Assembly: GCA_937957775.1 (NCBI GenBank)
Contig: CALFXV010000047.1
Location: forward strand, 1-25,837
Direction: 5' to 3'
Length of the DNA stretch: 25,837 bases
DNA from: an uncultured Methylotenera sp.
GTDB lineage: Bacteria > Pseudomonadota > Gammaproteobacteria > Burkholderiales > Methylophilaceae
Shown: in pieces, positions 1 through 7,830 of the stretch
Layout of the letters: each line of letters starts with the position of its first letter
Position numbering within the stretch: position 1 is the stretch's first letter
Position numbers and translations under genes: made by a program
The notes under the pieces: generated by a model
What the model was told of the DNA's origin: nothing
Databases searched by the model: none
What the model saw: only the letters and a program-made list of their open reading frames with translations

Positions 1-2
1 AA

Positions 3-539
3 CGCCGCCATGGCAAAGGCACGTTTGTCACCAAAGGCGTCGATGGCGCATCGATGATGCGTTTCTTCCGCTTTCGCGGCGTCGATGCCGCCCGCAGTGG
101 AGCCCCCCAGTCGCGCATCTTGTCGAACCGACTTCGCGCAGCGAGCACACATGAAGCCAACACATTCGGCCTTCAAAAAGGCGCGGAAGTTTTTCAGCTC
201 GAACGCTTGCGCAGCCTAGACAACGAGCCCTGCCTGCTCGAAAGCATCGTGCTGCCACTGCCCCTCTTTGGCAAATTGGCCGATTCAGACACCGACACCT
301 GGGACGACCTGCTCTACCCCATGTTCCAAGCACGTTGTGGCGTGGTGATTCAAAAAACACAAGACAGTCTGAGCTTCTCGCAACTCAACGCCACACAAGC
401 CAAGCGCCTCAAACTCACCCCCGCCCACCCCTGCGTGCTGGTGGAGCGCCTTGCCTTTGACATGGCAGGTCGCTGCGTCGAATTGCGCACCACGCGCGGC
501 GATGCGTTCGCATTCAAGTACACCACCCAACTGCAATAA
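3..539 (+). CDS. GntR-family (HutC-type) regulator with UTRA domain, 5' truncated
   Basis: The reading frame is open from the window edge, so the gene starts upstream. The first visible residues (RRHGKGTFVT) match the end of a GntR winged helix-turn-helix, where the wing carries G-x-G-T-F-V. The remaining ~165 residues look like the UTRA effector-binding domain of HutC-type regulators, with a short linker, strands around LERLRSLDNEPCLLES, and the typical ending with PCVLVERLAFDMAGR followed by RTTRGDAFAF. An internal ATG at 54 is not the true start because it would discard the wing. The gene is followed after 18 nt by a Bug/TctC-type binding protein, so it plausibly controls a tripartite tricarboxylate transporter or an organic-acid catabolic operon; the ligand cannot be read. 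The DNA is much richer in G+C than the rest of the window (42 of 60 bases at 421-480). Confidence 0.85.
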   Translation, partial: RRHGKGTFVTKGVDGASMMRFFRFRGVDAARSGAPQSRILSNRLRAASTHEANTFGLQKGAEVFQLERLRSLDNEPCLLESIVLPLPLFGKLADSDTDTWDDLLYPMFQARCGVVIQKTQDSLSFSQLNATQAKRLKLTPAHPCVLVERLAFDMAGRCVELRTTRGDAFAFKYTTQLQ

Positions 540-557
540 CCACCCTGGAGACACCTG

Positions 558-749
558 ATGAAGACAAGCACTTTGACACGCCGTCACACACTCAAAACGA
601 TCACCTACGCCCTGCTGAGCGCCTGTGTCTTTGCGCCTGTGGCCATGGCCCAAGGCGCGTTTCCCAACAAGCCCATCACCTTGGTGGTCACCTACCCGCC
701 AGGTGGCGGTGCCGACGCCATGGCCAGACTGATGGCCAAAGCCAGTTGA
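558..749 (+). pseudogene. Truncated Bug/TctC-family periplasmic solute-binding protein (N-terminal fragment)
   Basis: An ATG with a good ribosome binding site (TGGAG at 546-550) opens a signal peptide with a twin Arg (TRRHTLK), a hydrophobic core and a likely cleavage after AMA (near residue 31). Next comes the family's first strand and loop, FPNKPITLVVTYPPGGGADA, which in Bug receptors of tripartite tricarboxylate transporters contacts the carboxylate ligand. Family members are about 320 residues long; this one ends after 63. No continuation is seen in other frames downstream, and base composition changes at the same point. I read it as a fragment cut by a rearrangement or an assembly join near 735-750, not a functional short protein. 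In the intact organism it would have been co-transcribed with the GntR gene upstream. Confidence 0.8.
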
Positions 750-813
750 TTAGGGCTTAAAAATGGGTGTGCTTTTGCGCGTTTAGGCGCAGTGTCTATA
801 GTGTGCATGATGG

Positions 814-894
814 ACCTCAAAAAATTAAAAAGCAGCATGGGCAGCAGCAAGGGCTGGCCATGGTTTAAAGGATTAAACGCTGATTTTTTGAGGT
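814..894. repeat. 12-nt perfect inverted repeat with 57-nt spacer
   Basis: ACCTCAAAAAAT at 814-825 is exactly reverse-complemented by ATTTTTTGAGGT at 883-894. The right arm lies in the last codons of the DUF2946-like gene on the minus strand; the left arm lies beyond its stop. In a minus-strand transcript the arms could close a long stem-loop, and the distal arm leaves a T-rich stretch (TTTTTAATTTTTT), so it may act in 3'-end formation of that gene. The spacer also holds a small GTTTA/TAAAC hairpin around 864-878. A 38-codon plus-strand ORF (807-923, MMDLKKLKSSMG...) spans it, preceded by a promoter-like TTGCGC, 16 nt, TATAGT (775-802). Coding status is unproven. Confidence 0.4.
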
Positions 895-1187
895 GGGGCG
901 CGCGCTGCGTAAGCGCTAAGTGACTTACTTAGGGCGTTTAAATGCTGAAAGGCGTGTAGGCTAAAGCGGGCATCAAAGTGCGCTAGGACAATGCCGTCTG
1001 GCACTATCGCACCGCTGACTTGCGCGTAGCTTAAGCACTGCGCGCATGGCTCGCTGGCGGTTTTTTTATCCTGTTGACTGTGTTGCTTAAACTCGTTGGC
1101 ATGGTTTATTTCGTGTGCAGCCAGGCCTATCTGAGTAAAAGCAAACAGGAAGATGAGCGCGAAATGAACGGCGTAACGTTTTAACAT
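873..1187 (-). CDS. Small exported Cys/His protein, DUF2946-like
   Basis: The product is 104 residues long. Residues 1-23 form a signal peptide or membrane anchor (KRY, a hydrophobic stretch, then GLAAHE). It has HEINH at 25-29, a CAQC pair (C48, C51) and an ending AARAPP at 94-99. A CxxCLxx motif with a C-terminal RAPP is the hallmark of the DUF2946 family, whose members are often encoded beside TonB-dependent copper/metal receptors. Metal (copper) handling is therefore a reasonable guess but is not shown here. The gene lies just downstream of sodB's terminator, so it probably has its own promoter. Its expected downstream neighbours would lie below 873, where the sequence turns foreign, so any receptor partner is missing. 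Family assignment is by eye. Confidence 0.6.
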   Translation of the reverse strand: MLKRYAVHFALIFLFAFTQIGLAAHEINHANEFKQHSQQDKKTASEPCAQCLSYAQVSGAIVPDGIVLAHFDARFSLHAFQHLNALSKSLSAYAARAPPQKISV

Positions 1188-1210
1188 GGATTGATTACTG
1201 CATTAAATTT

Positions 1211-1244
1211 AAAGCCGCACCGTGATAGCCACGGGTGCGGCTTT
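1211..1244 (-). terminator. Rho-independent terminator after sodB
   Basis: The arms GCCGCACC (1214-1221) and GGTGCGGC (1234-1241) form a perfect 8-bp GC stem with a 12-nt loop, extended by AAA/TTT. It lies 7 nt beyond the sodB stop. T-rich tails are present in both directions (TTTAAATTT on the minus strand, TTTTATCATTT on the plus strand). Confidence 0.8.
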
Positions 1245-1250
1245 TATCAT

Positions 1251-1832
1251 TTAAGCAAAGTTGGCTGAAGCAAAATCCCAGTTAGCCAAGGAAGCTAAGA
1301 ACACTTCAACAAACTTAGCGCGGGCATTGCGGTAGTCGATGTAATAAGCGTGTTCCCATACGTCTATGGTCAGTAAGGCTTTGTCGCCTGTGGTCAATGG
1401 CGTGCCAGCTGCGCCCATGTTGACGATGTCAACCGAGCCGTCGGCTTTCTTGACCAACCAAGTCCAGCCTGAACCGAAGTTACCCACGGCTGAAGCTTGA
1501 AAGGCTTTTTTGAACTCGTCAAACGAACCCCATTTAGCATTAATGGCGTTGGCCAATGCGCCACTTGGTGCGCCGCCGCCGTTTGGTTTCATGCTGTTCC
1601 AAAAGAACGTGTGGTTCCAGATTTGCGCGGAGTTGTTGTAGATGCCGGCGCTGGATTTTTTGATGATGTCTTCTAGGCTGGCATTTTCAAAATCGGTACC
1701 TTTAATCAAATTGTTTAAATTGGTCACGTAAGTTTGGTGGTGTTTGCCGTAATGGAAATCCAAGGTCTCTTCAGAAATGTGAGGTGCTAAAGCAGTTTTA
1801 GCGTAAGGTAGTGCAGGTAAGGTGTGTTCCAT
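1251..1832 (-). CDS. sodB: Superoxide dismutase, iron type
   Basis: The product dismutates superoxide to hydrogen peroxide and oxygen in the cytoplasm. It is 193 residues, the normal family length. The four metal ligands are visible: H27 (LDFHYGKHH), H74 (IWNHTFFW), D157 and H161 ([11 protein letters not shown]). Q70 in the NNSAQIWNH segment is the outer-sphere glutamine position typical of the iron rather than the manganese enzymes. The start is set by AAGGATGAATC immediately before the ATG. It is a single gene with a terminator behind it. The 85-nt gap to xerC (1833-1917) holds its upstream region; no confident -35/-10 pair was found there. Confidence 0.96.
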   Translation of the reverse strand: MEHTLPALPYAKTALAPHISEETLDFHYGKHHQTYVTNLNNLIKGTDFENASLEDIIKKSSAGIYNNSAQIWNHTFFWNSMKPNGGGAPSGALANAINAKWGSFDEFKKAFQASAVGNFGSGWTWLVKKADGSVDIVNMGAAGTPLTTGDKALLTIDVWEHAYYIDYRNARAKFVEVFLASLANWDFASANFA

Positions 1833-1917
1833 GATTCATCCTTTAAGGGTCATTTTTAGGTAAAAAATTGCTATGCGTTATTTTGCCATAATATCAGGGT
1901 AATTTAGTAGGGTATTG

Positions 1918-2799
1918 CTATTTTTTCTTGGCACGCGGGTGGGCTTGGTCGTAGACACTGGCCAAATGCTGAAAATCCAAGTGGGTATAAACTTGAGTAG
2001 TGCTGATGTTGGCATGGCCTAGCATCTCCTGCACGGCGCGTAAATCTTGGCTGGATTGCAATACGTGGCTGGCAAAACTGTGGCGCAACAAATGCGGGTG
2101 CACGCTGCTGCTCATGCCTTGCTTGATCGACCACTGCTTGACTCGGTATTGCACCGCTCGAGGGCTAATGCGTTTGCCTTGTTGCGTGACAAATAAGGCA
2201 TCCGGGTTGCTGTCGGCGATACGCAGGCTGGCGCGCTGATTTAACCAAACTTTGATGGCTTGACTGGCGTGGCTGCCCATGGGCACGATGCGCGTCTTAT
2301 TGCCTTTACCGGTTACCGTGACGGTGCCGGCGGTGAAGTCGACCATGGCGCAGTCTAAATTGACCAGTTCGGCCAAGCGTAAACCAGAGGAATAGAACAA
2401 TTCTAAAATGGCATGATCGCGTTGAGCGAGCAGGTCGTCGCCTTGTATGGCGACAAATTTTACTGCTTGGTCGGTGGACAAGGCTTGCGGCAAAGTCTTG
2501 GCCGATTTGGGCGCGCGTAAGCCTATCACAGGGTTTTGTTGGTAGCCTTGCTGGTGGACTAAGTAATTGAAATAGCCACGCCATGCCGACAGGGCGCGGG
2601 CGATGCTTTTGCCGCTCAAGCCGCGGCTGTGTAAGCTGGCTATGTAGCGGCGTATGTGCGTGCTTTGCACTTGCGCTAGTTCGGTATCGCCGACTAATGA
2701 CATCAACAATTCGATGTCCCTGGCATAATTTTTGAGCGTGAGCGCACTGAGGCCGCGCTCAAACGTCAGGTGCTGCAGGTAGGCTTTGAGGTGGCTCAC
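1918..2799 (-). CDS. xerC: Tyrosine site-specific recombinase XerC
   Basis: With XerD, this enzyme resolves chromosome dimers at dif near division. The 293 residues comprise an N-terminal SAM-like core-binding domain (about 1-85) and a C-terminal catalytic domain. The catalytic set is complete: R141 (SGLRLAEL), K165 (TGKGNK), H236 and R239 (PHLLRH), H262 (LGHANI) and the nucleophile Y271 (TQVYTHLDF). It is third in the order dapF-DUF484-xerC, the same arrangement as in enterobacteria and many other proteobacteria. This supports XerC over XerD or an integrase, as does the absence of any att site or mobile-element context. Confidence 0.93.
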   Translation of the reverse strand: MSHLKAYLQHLTFERGLSALTLKNYARDIELLMSLVGDTELAQVQSTHIRRYIASLHSRGLSGKSIARALSAWRGYFNYLVHQQGYQQNPVIGLRAPKSAKTLPQALSTDQAVKFVAIQGDDLLAQRDHAILELFYSSGLRLAELVNLDCAMVDFTAGTVTVTGKGNKTRIVPMGSHASQAIKVWLNQRASLRIADSNPDALFVTQQGKRISPRAVQYRVKQWSIKQGMSSSVHPHLLRHSFASHVLQSSQDLRAVQEMLGHANISTTQVYTHLDFQHLASVYDQAHPRAKKK

Positions 2800-2817
2800 T
2801 GGCAGGTGGGCAACTCG

Positions 2818-3486
2818 CTAAAGATGAGCGGCCACGGCCGCGCTGACCAAATCGCCTATGCGTTGTAAATACAAGGACCCCATGTCGGCTTTGAAGCGGT
2901 CTGGGTTTTCTGTACCCAATATGAGTACGCCATAAACCTGTTTTTCATCGCTAAGCGGGATAAAGGCGAAAGACTGCAAGGACTCTGGCACTATGCCGTC
3001 GGCCAAGGCGGGCTTTTCACCGCAATGCGGCAAGCTTAATGCGCTGACCCAGTCTTGAAAGGGGCTGGACACGGTGCTAAACAATTTATCTTGGGCCAGC
3101 GCTGGGTTGCTAGGGGCTTGCCAAATTAACAGTTGACTGTGCGACACGGCAAAGATGTCTTGCATGCTTTGCGCCACTAAATTGTTCAGTCCATCTAAGC
3201 TTGGGCTGGCAAGCAGCTGAACGCTAAATTGATGGACATGACCACTGGTTTTGTCGTTTTGTTCGGCGTAGGCAATCAGTTGCGCCATCTTGCTTTCCAT
3301 CACCCGTATCTTGTCGCGTTGCGCCAATTGCTGGCGTTCGGTAAGAGAAATCGTGCCATTGCCGTGTGGGCTGGGTAGAAAAATTTCCGTGAGCAAGTGC
3401 GCGTGCTGTTCAAAAAATTGCGGGTGGCTGCGTAAATAGCGGCTCACTTGTTCGGCGTACAACGGGTCTTCTTGATCTTGTTGCAT
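2818..3486 (-). CDS. DUF484 family protein (YigA-like)
   Basis: This GAF-fold-like protein of unknown function lies between dapF and xerC, where DUF484 members usually sit. The N-terminal part (PLYAEQVSRYLRSHPQFFEQH) and the SLTERQQLAQRDKIR helix match the family pattern; the rest resembles a GAF-like domain ending in LYLQRIGDLVSAAVAAHL. I chose the ATG at 3486 (222 residues) because AAGGACCCCC lies directly upstream; a TTG at 3507 would add seven residues but uses that RBS as coding sequence. It ends 18 nt before xerC, consistent with co-transcription. No catalytic residues are recognised. Confidence 0.85.
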   Translation of the reverse strand: MQQDQEDPLYAEQVSRYLRSHPQFFEQHAHLLTEIFLPSPHGNGTISLTERQQLAQRDKIRVMESKMAQLIAYAEQNDKTSGHVHQFSVQLLASPSLDGLNNLVAQSMQDIFAVSHSQLLIWQAPSNPALAQDKLFSTVSSPFQDWVSALSLPHCGEKPALADGIVPESLQSFAFIPLSDEKQVYGVLILGTENPDRFKADMGSLYLQRIGDLVSAAVAAHL

Positions 3487-3523
3487 GGGGGTCCTTGAGG
3501 AACGCAAATGGTTTGTCGTTACT

Positions 3524-4366
3524 TTAGCTTATTGTGATGCTGCCAGTAAATACCGTCACGGCCGGGCCGGTCATCATGACCGCTGAGTCGCCGCCTTGCC
3601 AGGCAATGGACAGTTCGCCACCACGGGCGCTCACCTTGACCGGCGACGTTAACTGGCCGGATAGGATGCCGCTGACCACAGCCGCGCAAGCGCCGGTGCC
3701 GCAGGCTAAGGTTTCGCCGCTGCCGCGTTCAAACACCCGTAATTTAATCTGCTGTGGGTTAACGATTTGCATAAAGCCAACGTTGACTCGTTCAGGGAAG
3801 CGCGGGTGCACTTCAATTTGTAGCCCCAATTCGACCACTGCGGCCGTGTCGACATTGTTAACTTGCAGCACCGCATGCGGGTTGCCCATGGACACGGCAG
3901 CAATCTGCAGCGTTTGCTCACCCACTTGCAGGTCGTATTGGAGGGCTTGCGTATCGGCAATAAAAGGAATGTCGGACGGTGCCCATTTAGGCTTGCCCAT
4001 GTTGACGGTGACCAAGCCATTGTCTTCTAAGCTAGGGTGTATGATGCCGCTGGCGGTTTCTACCGAGATGGTTTTTTTGTTGCTCAAACCCTGTTCAGCG
4101 ACAAAGCGCACAAAGCAACGAGCGCCGTTGCCGCATTGCGCCACTTCGCTGCCATCGGCATTAAAAATACGGTATTTAAAATCCGCTACGCTGGACGATT
4201 CGACCAATAGCAATTGATCAAACCCGACGCCGAATTGGCGATGGGCTAATTGTTGGATTTGTTGCGGGCTGAGATGCACGATTTGGTGGATGGCATCGAT
4301 GACCATGAAGTCGTTGCCGGCACCTTGCATTTTGCTAAAAGATAATTGCGTGGATTTAGAATTCAT
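3524..4366 (-). CDS. dapF: Diaminopimelate epimerase
   Basis: The enzyme interconverts LL- and meso-diaminopimelate in lysine and peptidoglycan precursor synthesis, in the cytoplasm, without a cofactor. Both catalytic cysteines are in place: C78 in AQCGNGARC and C222 in ACGTGACAA. Other family landmarks are QGAGNDF at 14-20, FNADGSE at 68-74 and GNPHAV at 161-166. The 280 residues match the usual length of about 275. An alternative start at M13 would begin right at the conserved MQGAGNDF but has no better RBS. It heads the dapF-DUF484-xerC group and is divergent from metK. Confidence 0.96.
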   Translation of the reverse strand: MNSKSTQLSFSKMQGAGNDFMVIDAIHQIVHLSPQQIQQLAHRQFGVGFDQLLLVESSSVADFKYRIFNADGSEVAQCGNGARCFVRFVAEQGLSNKKTISVETASGIIHPSLEDNGLVTVNMGKPKWAPSDIPFIADTQALQYDLQVGEQTLQIAAVSMGNPHAVLQVNNVDTAAVVELGLQIEVHPRFPERVNVGFMQIVNPQQIKLRVFERGSGETLACGTGACAAVVSGILSGQLTSPVKVSARGGELSIAWQGGDSAVMMTGPAVTVFTGSITIS

Positions 4367-4539
4367 AAGCTTTATTATAAATTGATAGTAGGGGCCGGCT
4401 ATTTTTTATTGCAATATTTTAGTCTTAATATTCAATACTTAGGTAGAATCCTAACTCGGTAATTGACCTGATGATCATGCTTCAGCCTTTAGTATGGAAA
4501 TCATTTCATTTTTTATAGTTTACTTTTCAAGGCGCACAA
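4367..4539. promoter_or_regulatory. Divergent dapF/metK intergenic region
   Basis: This AT-rich 173-nt gap must carry promoters for both genes. On the plus strand, TTGACC (near 4464) followed by TTTAGT is only a weak candidate, with a 19-nt spacer. On the minus strand, TATAAT at 4379-4374 lies only a few bases before the dapF ATG and lacks a clear -35. The metK RBS is the AAGG before GCGCACAA-ATG. I looked for a SAM-binding riboswitch here, as metK leaders in other groups have one, and recognised none. Confidence 0.4.
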
Positions 4540-5697
4540 ATGAACGACTATCTTTTTACTTCAGAATCCGTTTCTGAAGGTCACCCAGACAAACTCGCAG
4601 ACCAAGTATCCGACAGTATTTTAGACGCGATATTAGAACAAGACCCGACTGCCCGTGTTGCAGCAGAAACTTTAGCCAACACCGGTTTAATTGTGTTGGC
4701 AGGTGAAATCACCACCACCGCTAACGTGGATTACATCAAAGTAGCGCGTGAGACCATCAAACGCATAGGCTACGACAACACCGACTACGGCATAGACTAC
4801 AAAGGTTGTGCGGTATTGGTGGCTTACGACAAACAATCCCCTGACATTGCCCAAGGCGTGGACGGTGCGCAGGACGACCCATTGGACCAAGGCGCCGGCG
4901 ATCAGGGCTTGATGTTTGGCTACGCGTGCGATGAAACGCCGCAATTGATGCCATTGCCGATTTGGTTGTCGCACCGCATCATGGAGCGTCAAGCGCAGTT
5001 GCGTAAAGACGGCCGTTTGCCATGGTTGCGTCCGGACGCGAAATCGCAAGTCACCATCAAATACCAAGACGGCAAAGCCAGCGCGATTGATACCGTGGTG
5101 GTATCAACCCAACACGCCCCGGAAATGGAATTAAAAGACATACGCGAAGCGGTGATAGAAGAAATCATCAAGCCGACCTTGCCTAAAGAATTGATTAAGG
5201 GCGACATCAAGTTCTTGGTCAACCCTACTGGCCGATTTGTGATTGGCGGCCCACAAGGCGATTGCGGTTTGACCGGTCGTAAAATCATCGTCGATACCTA
5301 CGGTGGTGCGGCGCCTCATGGCGGCGGCGCTTTTTCTGGCAAAGACCCATCTAAAGTAGACCGTTCCGCGGCGTATGCTGGCCGTTATGTGGCAAAGAAT
5401 ATCGTTGCTGCCGGCTTGGCATCCCGTTGCTTGGTGCAAATTTCCTACGCGATTGGGGTGGCGCAACCGACCTCCATCATGGTCGAGACCTACGGTACCG
5501 GTAAGGTATCCAACGAAGTGCTGACCGCCTTGGTGCGCGAACACTTTGATTTGCGTCCTAAAGGCATAGTAAAGATGCTGAATTTACTGCGTCCTATTTA
5601 TACTAAAACCGCTGCTTACGGTCACTTTGGCCGTGATGAACCGGAGTTTACTTGGGAAGCGATAGACAAAGCCGCGGCCTTAAAAGCTGCTCTTTAA
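4540..5697 (+). CDS. metK: S-adenosylmethionine synthetase
   Basis: The enzyme makes S-adenosylmethionine from methionine and ATP with release of phosphate and diphosphate; it is a cytoplasmic homotetramer. The 385 residues are standard. Visible motifs are SEGHPDK (12-18, ATP-binding H15), the [12 protein letters not shown] loop from residue 118, and the glycine-rich [16 protein letters not shown] segment from 261 that binds phosphate and metal. It is followed by its own terminator, so it is transcriptionally separate from ahcY although both serve the methyl cycle. Confidence 0.98.
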   Translation: MNDYLFTSESVSEGHPDKLADQVSDSILDAILEQDPTARVAAETLANTGLIVLAGEITTTANVDYIKVARETIKRIGYDNTDYGIDYKGCAVLVAYDKQSPDIAQGVDGAQDDPLDQGAGDQGLMFGYACDETPQLMPLPIWLSHRIMERQAQLRKDGRLPWLRPDAKSQVTIKYQDGKASAIDTVVVSTQHAPEMELKDIREAVIEEIIKPTLPKELIKGDIKFLVNPTGRFVIGGPQGDCGLTGRKIIVDTYGGAAPHGGGAFSGKDPSKVDRSAAYAGRYVAKNIVAAGLASRCLVQISYAIGVAQPTSIMVETYGTGKVSNEVLTALVREHFDLRPKGIVKMLNLLRPIYTKTAAYGHFGRDEPEFTWEAIDKAAALKAAL

Positions 5698-5715
5698 GTC
5701 AAGATTGAAACAATA

Positions 5716-5750
5716 AAAAGCCTTGCCGCTAACTGCAGCAAGGCTTTTTT
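5716..5750 (+). terminator. Rho-independent terminator after metK
   Basis: The stem is GCCTTGC (5720-5726) with GCAAGGC (5738-5744), an 11-nt loop, four A residues before and six T residues after. It sits 18 nt past the metK stop. Confidence 0.93.
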
Positions 5751-5788
5751 ATTGGCTGTACGGAAAATCATGAGTTAGCAAAATGGGC

Positions 5789-5817
5789 TTGGAAGGGCAA
5801 ACAAACTCTCGTATAAT
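5789..5817 (+). promoter_or_regulatory. Sigma-70-type promoter of the SAH riboswitch-ahcY transcript
   Basis: TTGGAA (5789-5794), a 17-nt spacer and a perfect TATAAT (5812-5817) predict a transcription start near 5823-5825. That is a few bases before the first aptamer stem at 5828, which fits the riboswitch being at the very 5' end of the RNA. Confidence 0.8.
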
Positions 5818-5827
5818 GCCTGCCATT

Positions 5828-5884
5828 CCGAGGAGCGTTGCGAGAGTCCTTCTCCCAGGCTCGGAACAGGTTAGAACGACGCTC
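5828..5884 (+). ncRNA. SAH riboswitch aptamer (ahcY motif)
   Basis: The sequence shows the conserved parts of the S-adenosylhomocysteine riboswitch: CCGAGGAGCG at the 5' side, CCAGGCTCGG in the middle and AACGACGCTC at the 3' side. CCGAG (5828-5832) pairs with CTCGG (5860-5864), and GAGCGTTG (5833-5840) pairs with CGACGCTC (5877-5884, one G-U) to form the pseudoknotted P4 helix. This class, known from beta- and gammaproteobacteria, turns on SAH-recycling genes when SAH accumulates. Here it stands before ahcY, its classical target. The expression platform is listed separately. Confidence 0.93.
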
Positions 5885-5929
5885 ACCTTATTAACCGTGC
5901 CGGGCACGGGATACGGGTGAGACAAGCGT
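5879..5929 (+). promoter_or_regulatory. Alternative hairpin competing with SAH aptamer P4 (putative expression platform)
   Basis: ACGC-TCACC (5879-5887) can pair with GGTGAG (5916-5921) and, after a 4-nt bulge, GCGT (5926-5929). Nested inside is CCGTGC (5895-5900)/GCACGG (5904-5909). The left arm reuses the 3' strand of aptamer helix P4, so the two structures exclude one another. There is no T-run, so this is not a standard terminator. The ahcY Shine-Dalgarno (AAGGA at 5974-5978) lies 45 nt further on, and a CTTTCCCTCC tract (5952-5961) could mask it. How the signal is relayed is inference. Confidence 0.55.
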
Positions 5930-5986
5930 ACCGCCTCTCAAATTAAATACCCTTTCCCTCCGGTCACATATTCAAGGAAATTGAAC

Positions 5987-7411
5987 ATGAATGCTGTGAC
6001 TGCTGATGTTAAAAATACAGTAAAAGATTACGTGATTGCCGATATCGGCTTGGCCGCATTTGGCCGTAAAGAAATCGCCATTGCCGAAACCGAAATGCCA
6101 GGCTTGATGGCGATCCGTGAAGAGTTTGCCCTAATTCAACCGCTTAAAGGCGCGCGCATTACCGGTAGCTTGCACATGACCATACAAACCGCCGTGCTCA
6201 TCGAAACGCTAAAAGATTTAGGCGCGGAAGTGCGTTGGGCCTCATGCAATATTTATTCTACCCAAGACCATGCTGCGGCAGCGATTGCCGAAGGCGGCAC
6301 ACCGGTATTTGCGGTTAAAGGCGAAAGCTTGGCCGACTATTGGGACTACACCCACCGTATTTTTGAGTGGAGCGACGGTGGCTACACCAATATGATTTTG
6401 GATGACGGTGGCGACGCGACTTTGTTGTTGCATTTAGGTACCCGCGCCGAAAAAGATTTGTCTCTGGTAGCGCATCCGACTTCAGAAGAGGAAGTGTGTT
6501 TATTCGATTCCATTAAAGCCAAACTAAAAGTCGATCCAACTTGGTATTCCGTGCGTTTGGCTAAAATCAAAGGCGTGACCGAAGAAACCACCACCGGTGT
6601 GCACCGTTTGTATCAAATGCACAAAGAAGGCAAATTGGCTTTCCCTGCAATTAACGTGAACGACTCGGTGACCAAATCCAAATTTGACAATTTATACGGT
6701 TGCCGCGAATCCTTAGTGGACGCGATTAAGCGTGCTACGGACGTGATGATCGCCGGTAAAGTGGCGGTAGTAGCCGGTTACGGCGATGTGGGTAAAGGTT
6801 CTGCACAAGCTTTGCGCGCCTTGTCTGCGCAAATTTGGGTGACCGAGATTGATCCCATTTGTGCCTTGCAAGCTGCCATGGAAGGCTACCGCGTGGTGAC
6901 CATGGATTACGCTGCGGAACACGCTGATATTTTTGTCACGGCAACCGGTAACTACCACGTGATTACCCATGAGCACATGGCCAAAATGAAAGACCAAGCC
7001 ATTGTTTGTAACATCGGCCATTTTGATAACGAGATAGACGTGGCTTCATTGGAAAAATACGAGTGGGATGAAATTAAACCGCAAGTGGATCACGTGATTT
7101 TCCCTAACGGCAAAAAAATTATTCTGTTGGCAAAAGGTCGCTTGGTTAATTTAGGTTGCGGTACCGGCCACCCAAGCTACGTCATGAGTTCTAGCTTTGC
7201 TAACCAAACCATTGCGCAAATTGAATTGTTTACGCAAACTGCTAACTACCCGGTGGGTGTTTACACCTTGCCTAAGCACTTGGACGAGAAGGTGGCGATC
7301 TTACAATTGCGCAAATTGAATGCGCAATTGACCAGCCTAACCGATCAACAAGCGGCTTACATTGGTGTGCAAAAGCAAGGTCCTTTTAAACCGGACACTT
7401 ACCGTTATTAG
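5987..7411 (+). CDS. ahcY: Adenosylhomocysteinase (SAH hydrolase)
   Basis: The enzyme hydrolyses S-adenosylhomocysteine to adenosine and homocysteine using tightly bound NAD, relieving product inhibition of methyltransferases. The ATG at 5987 is chosen over a TTG at 5981 because AAGGA (5974-5978) sits 8 nt upstream; this gives 474 residues. Landmarks are [10 protein letters not shown] (60-69), [13 protein letters not shown] with the catalytic Lys/Asp region, the NAD-binding GYGDVGKG at 264-271, and the C-terminal KPDTYRY that closes the neighbouring subunit's cofactor site. It carries the roughly 40-residue insertion (about 152-190) typical of the long bacterial/plant form. Expression is under the upstream SAH riboswitch. 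Confidence 0.98.
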   Translation: MNAVTADVKNTVKDYVIADIGLAAFGRKEIAIAETEMPGLMAIREEFALIQPLKGARITGSLHMTIQTAVLIETLKDLGAEVRWASCNIYSTQDHAAAAIAEGGTPVFAVKGESLADYWDYTHRIFEWSDGGYTNMILDDGGDATLLLHLGTRAEKDLSLVAHPTSEEEVCLFDSIKAKLKVDPTWYSVRLAKIKGVTEETTTGVHRLYQMHKEGKLAFPAINVNDSVTKSKFDNLYGCRESLVDAIKRATDVMIAGKVAVVAGYGDVGKGSAQALRALSAQIWVTEIDPICALQAAMEGYRVVTMDYAAEHADIFVTATGNYHVITHEHMAKMKDQAIVCNIGHFDNEIDVASLEKYEWDEIKPQVDHVIFPNGKKIILLAKGRLVNLGCGTGHPSYVMSSSFANQTIAQIELFTQTANYPVGVYTLPKHLDEKVAILQLRKLNAQLTSLTDQQAAYIGVQKQGPFKPDTYRY

Positions 7412-7443
7412 AAAACGCAGCCGAATTTGCGGCTAGCGTTTTG
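7412..7443 (+). terminator. Stem-loop terminator after ahcY
   Basis: AAAACGC-AGCCG and CGGCT-A-GCGTTTT form a 12-bp stem with a one-base bulge and the loop AATTTG, ending in TTTTG. It begins directly after the stop codon. It may be partial, because the next two genes on the same strand start only 34 nt later. Confidence 0.7.
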
Positions 7444-7476
7444 TTATCAGGTTTTACTGATTAATGAAGGGGCGGC

Positions 7477-7830
7477 ATGCGATTATTGTTGGGCTGGATT
7501 TTGAACGCCTTGGCGCTGTTAGCCGTGGCCTACTACGTGCCCAACATTCATGTGGCCGATTTTACTACGGCTTTGCTGGCAGCGCTGGCCATAGGTTTGG
7601 TCAATTTATTGCTCAGACCTATTCTGGTGCTGCTCACTTTGCCCATTACTTTGCTTACTTTAGGGCTATTTTTATTGCTGATAAACGGCGTATTATTTTA
7701 TGCCGTGGGCAATGTTTTGCCTGGCTTTGAAGTGCAAACCATACGCGCCGGTTTAATCGGGGCTTTGTTATACAGCGTGCTAGCATGGTTGTTGGGCGCC
7801 ATAGTGATAGACGATAAAAAAGACAAATAA
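7477..7830 (+). CDS. Small holin-like membrane protein (phage_holin_4_2 / YvlD-like family)
   Basis: The 117 residues hold four hydrophobic segments (roughly 3-20, 29-50, 52-74 and 91-110), with LVNLLLRPILVLLTLPITLL in the middle, the signature of the small four-helix family named after phage holins and also represented by YvlD. Despite the name, members are common chromosomal proteins of unknown role. The start is supported by GAAGGGG before GGC-ATG. Its TAA stop is immediately followed by the metF ATG, so the two are translationally coupled. No charged catalytic motif is seen; the C-terminus is a short lysine/aspartate tail facing one side of the membrane. Confidence 0.85.
   Translation: MRLLLGWILNALALLAVAYYVPNIHVADFTTALLAALAIGLVNLLLRPILVLLTLPITLLTLGLFLLLINGVLFYAVGNVLPGFEVQTIRAGLIGALLYSVLAWLLGAIVIDDKKDK

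Noticed and set aside
54..539. GntR-like protein starting at the internal ATG at 54
   Set aside because: The same frame is open to the window edge and encodes the GntR wing upstream, so the real start lies outside the window.
1918..2799. Phage or island integrase
   Set aside because: The gene order dapF-DUF484-xerC and the lack of any att-like repeats or cargo identify it as XerC.
3534..4217. Long plus-strand ORF (227 aa) opposite dapF
   Set aside because: It is the antisense shadow of dapF, whose catalytic motifs are fully intact on the minus strand.
4440..4539. Possible SAM riboswitch in the metK leader
   Set aside because: None of the conserved cores of known SAM or SAM/SAH motifs is recognisable. 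Only weak promoter-like elements and an RBS are seen.
7464..7730. Alternative overlapping plus-strand ORF (88 aa) beside the membrane protein
   Set aside because: It is out of frame with the recognisable holin-like family protein and lacks any known motif or conserved composition.
7477..7830. Prophage holin
   Set aside because: The family name is historical. No other phage genes are nearby and it is coupled to metF in a core locus.
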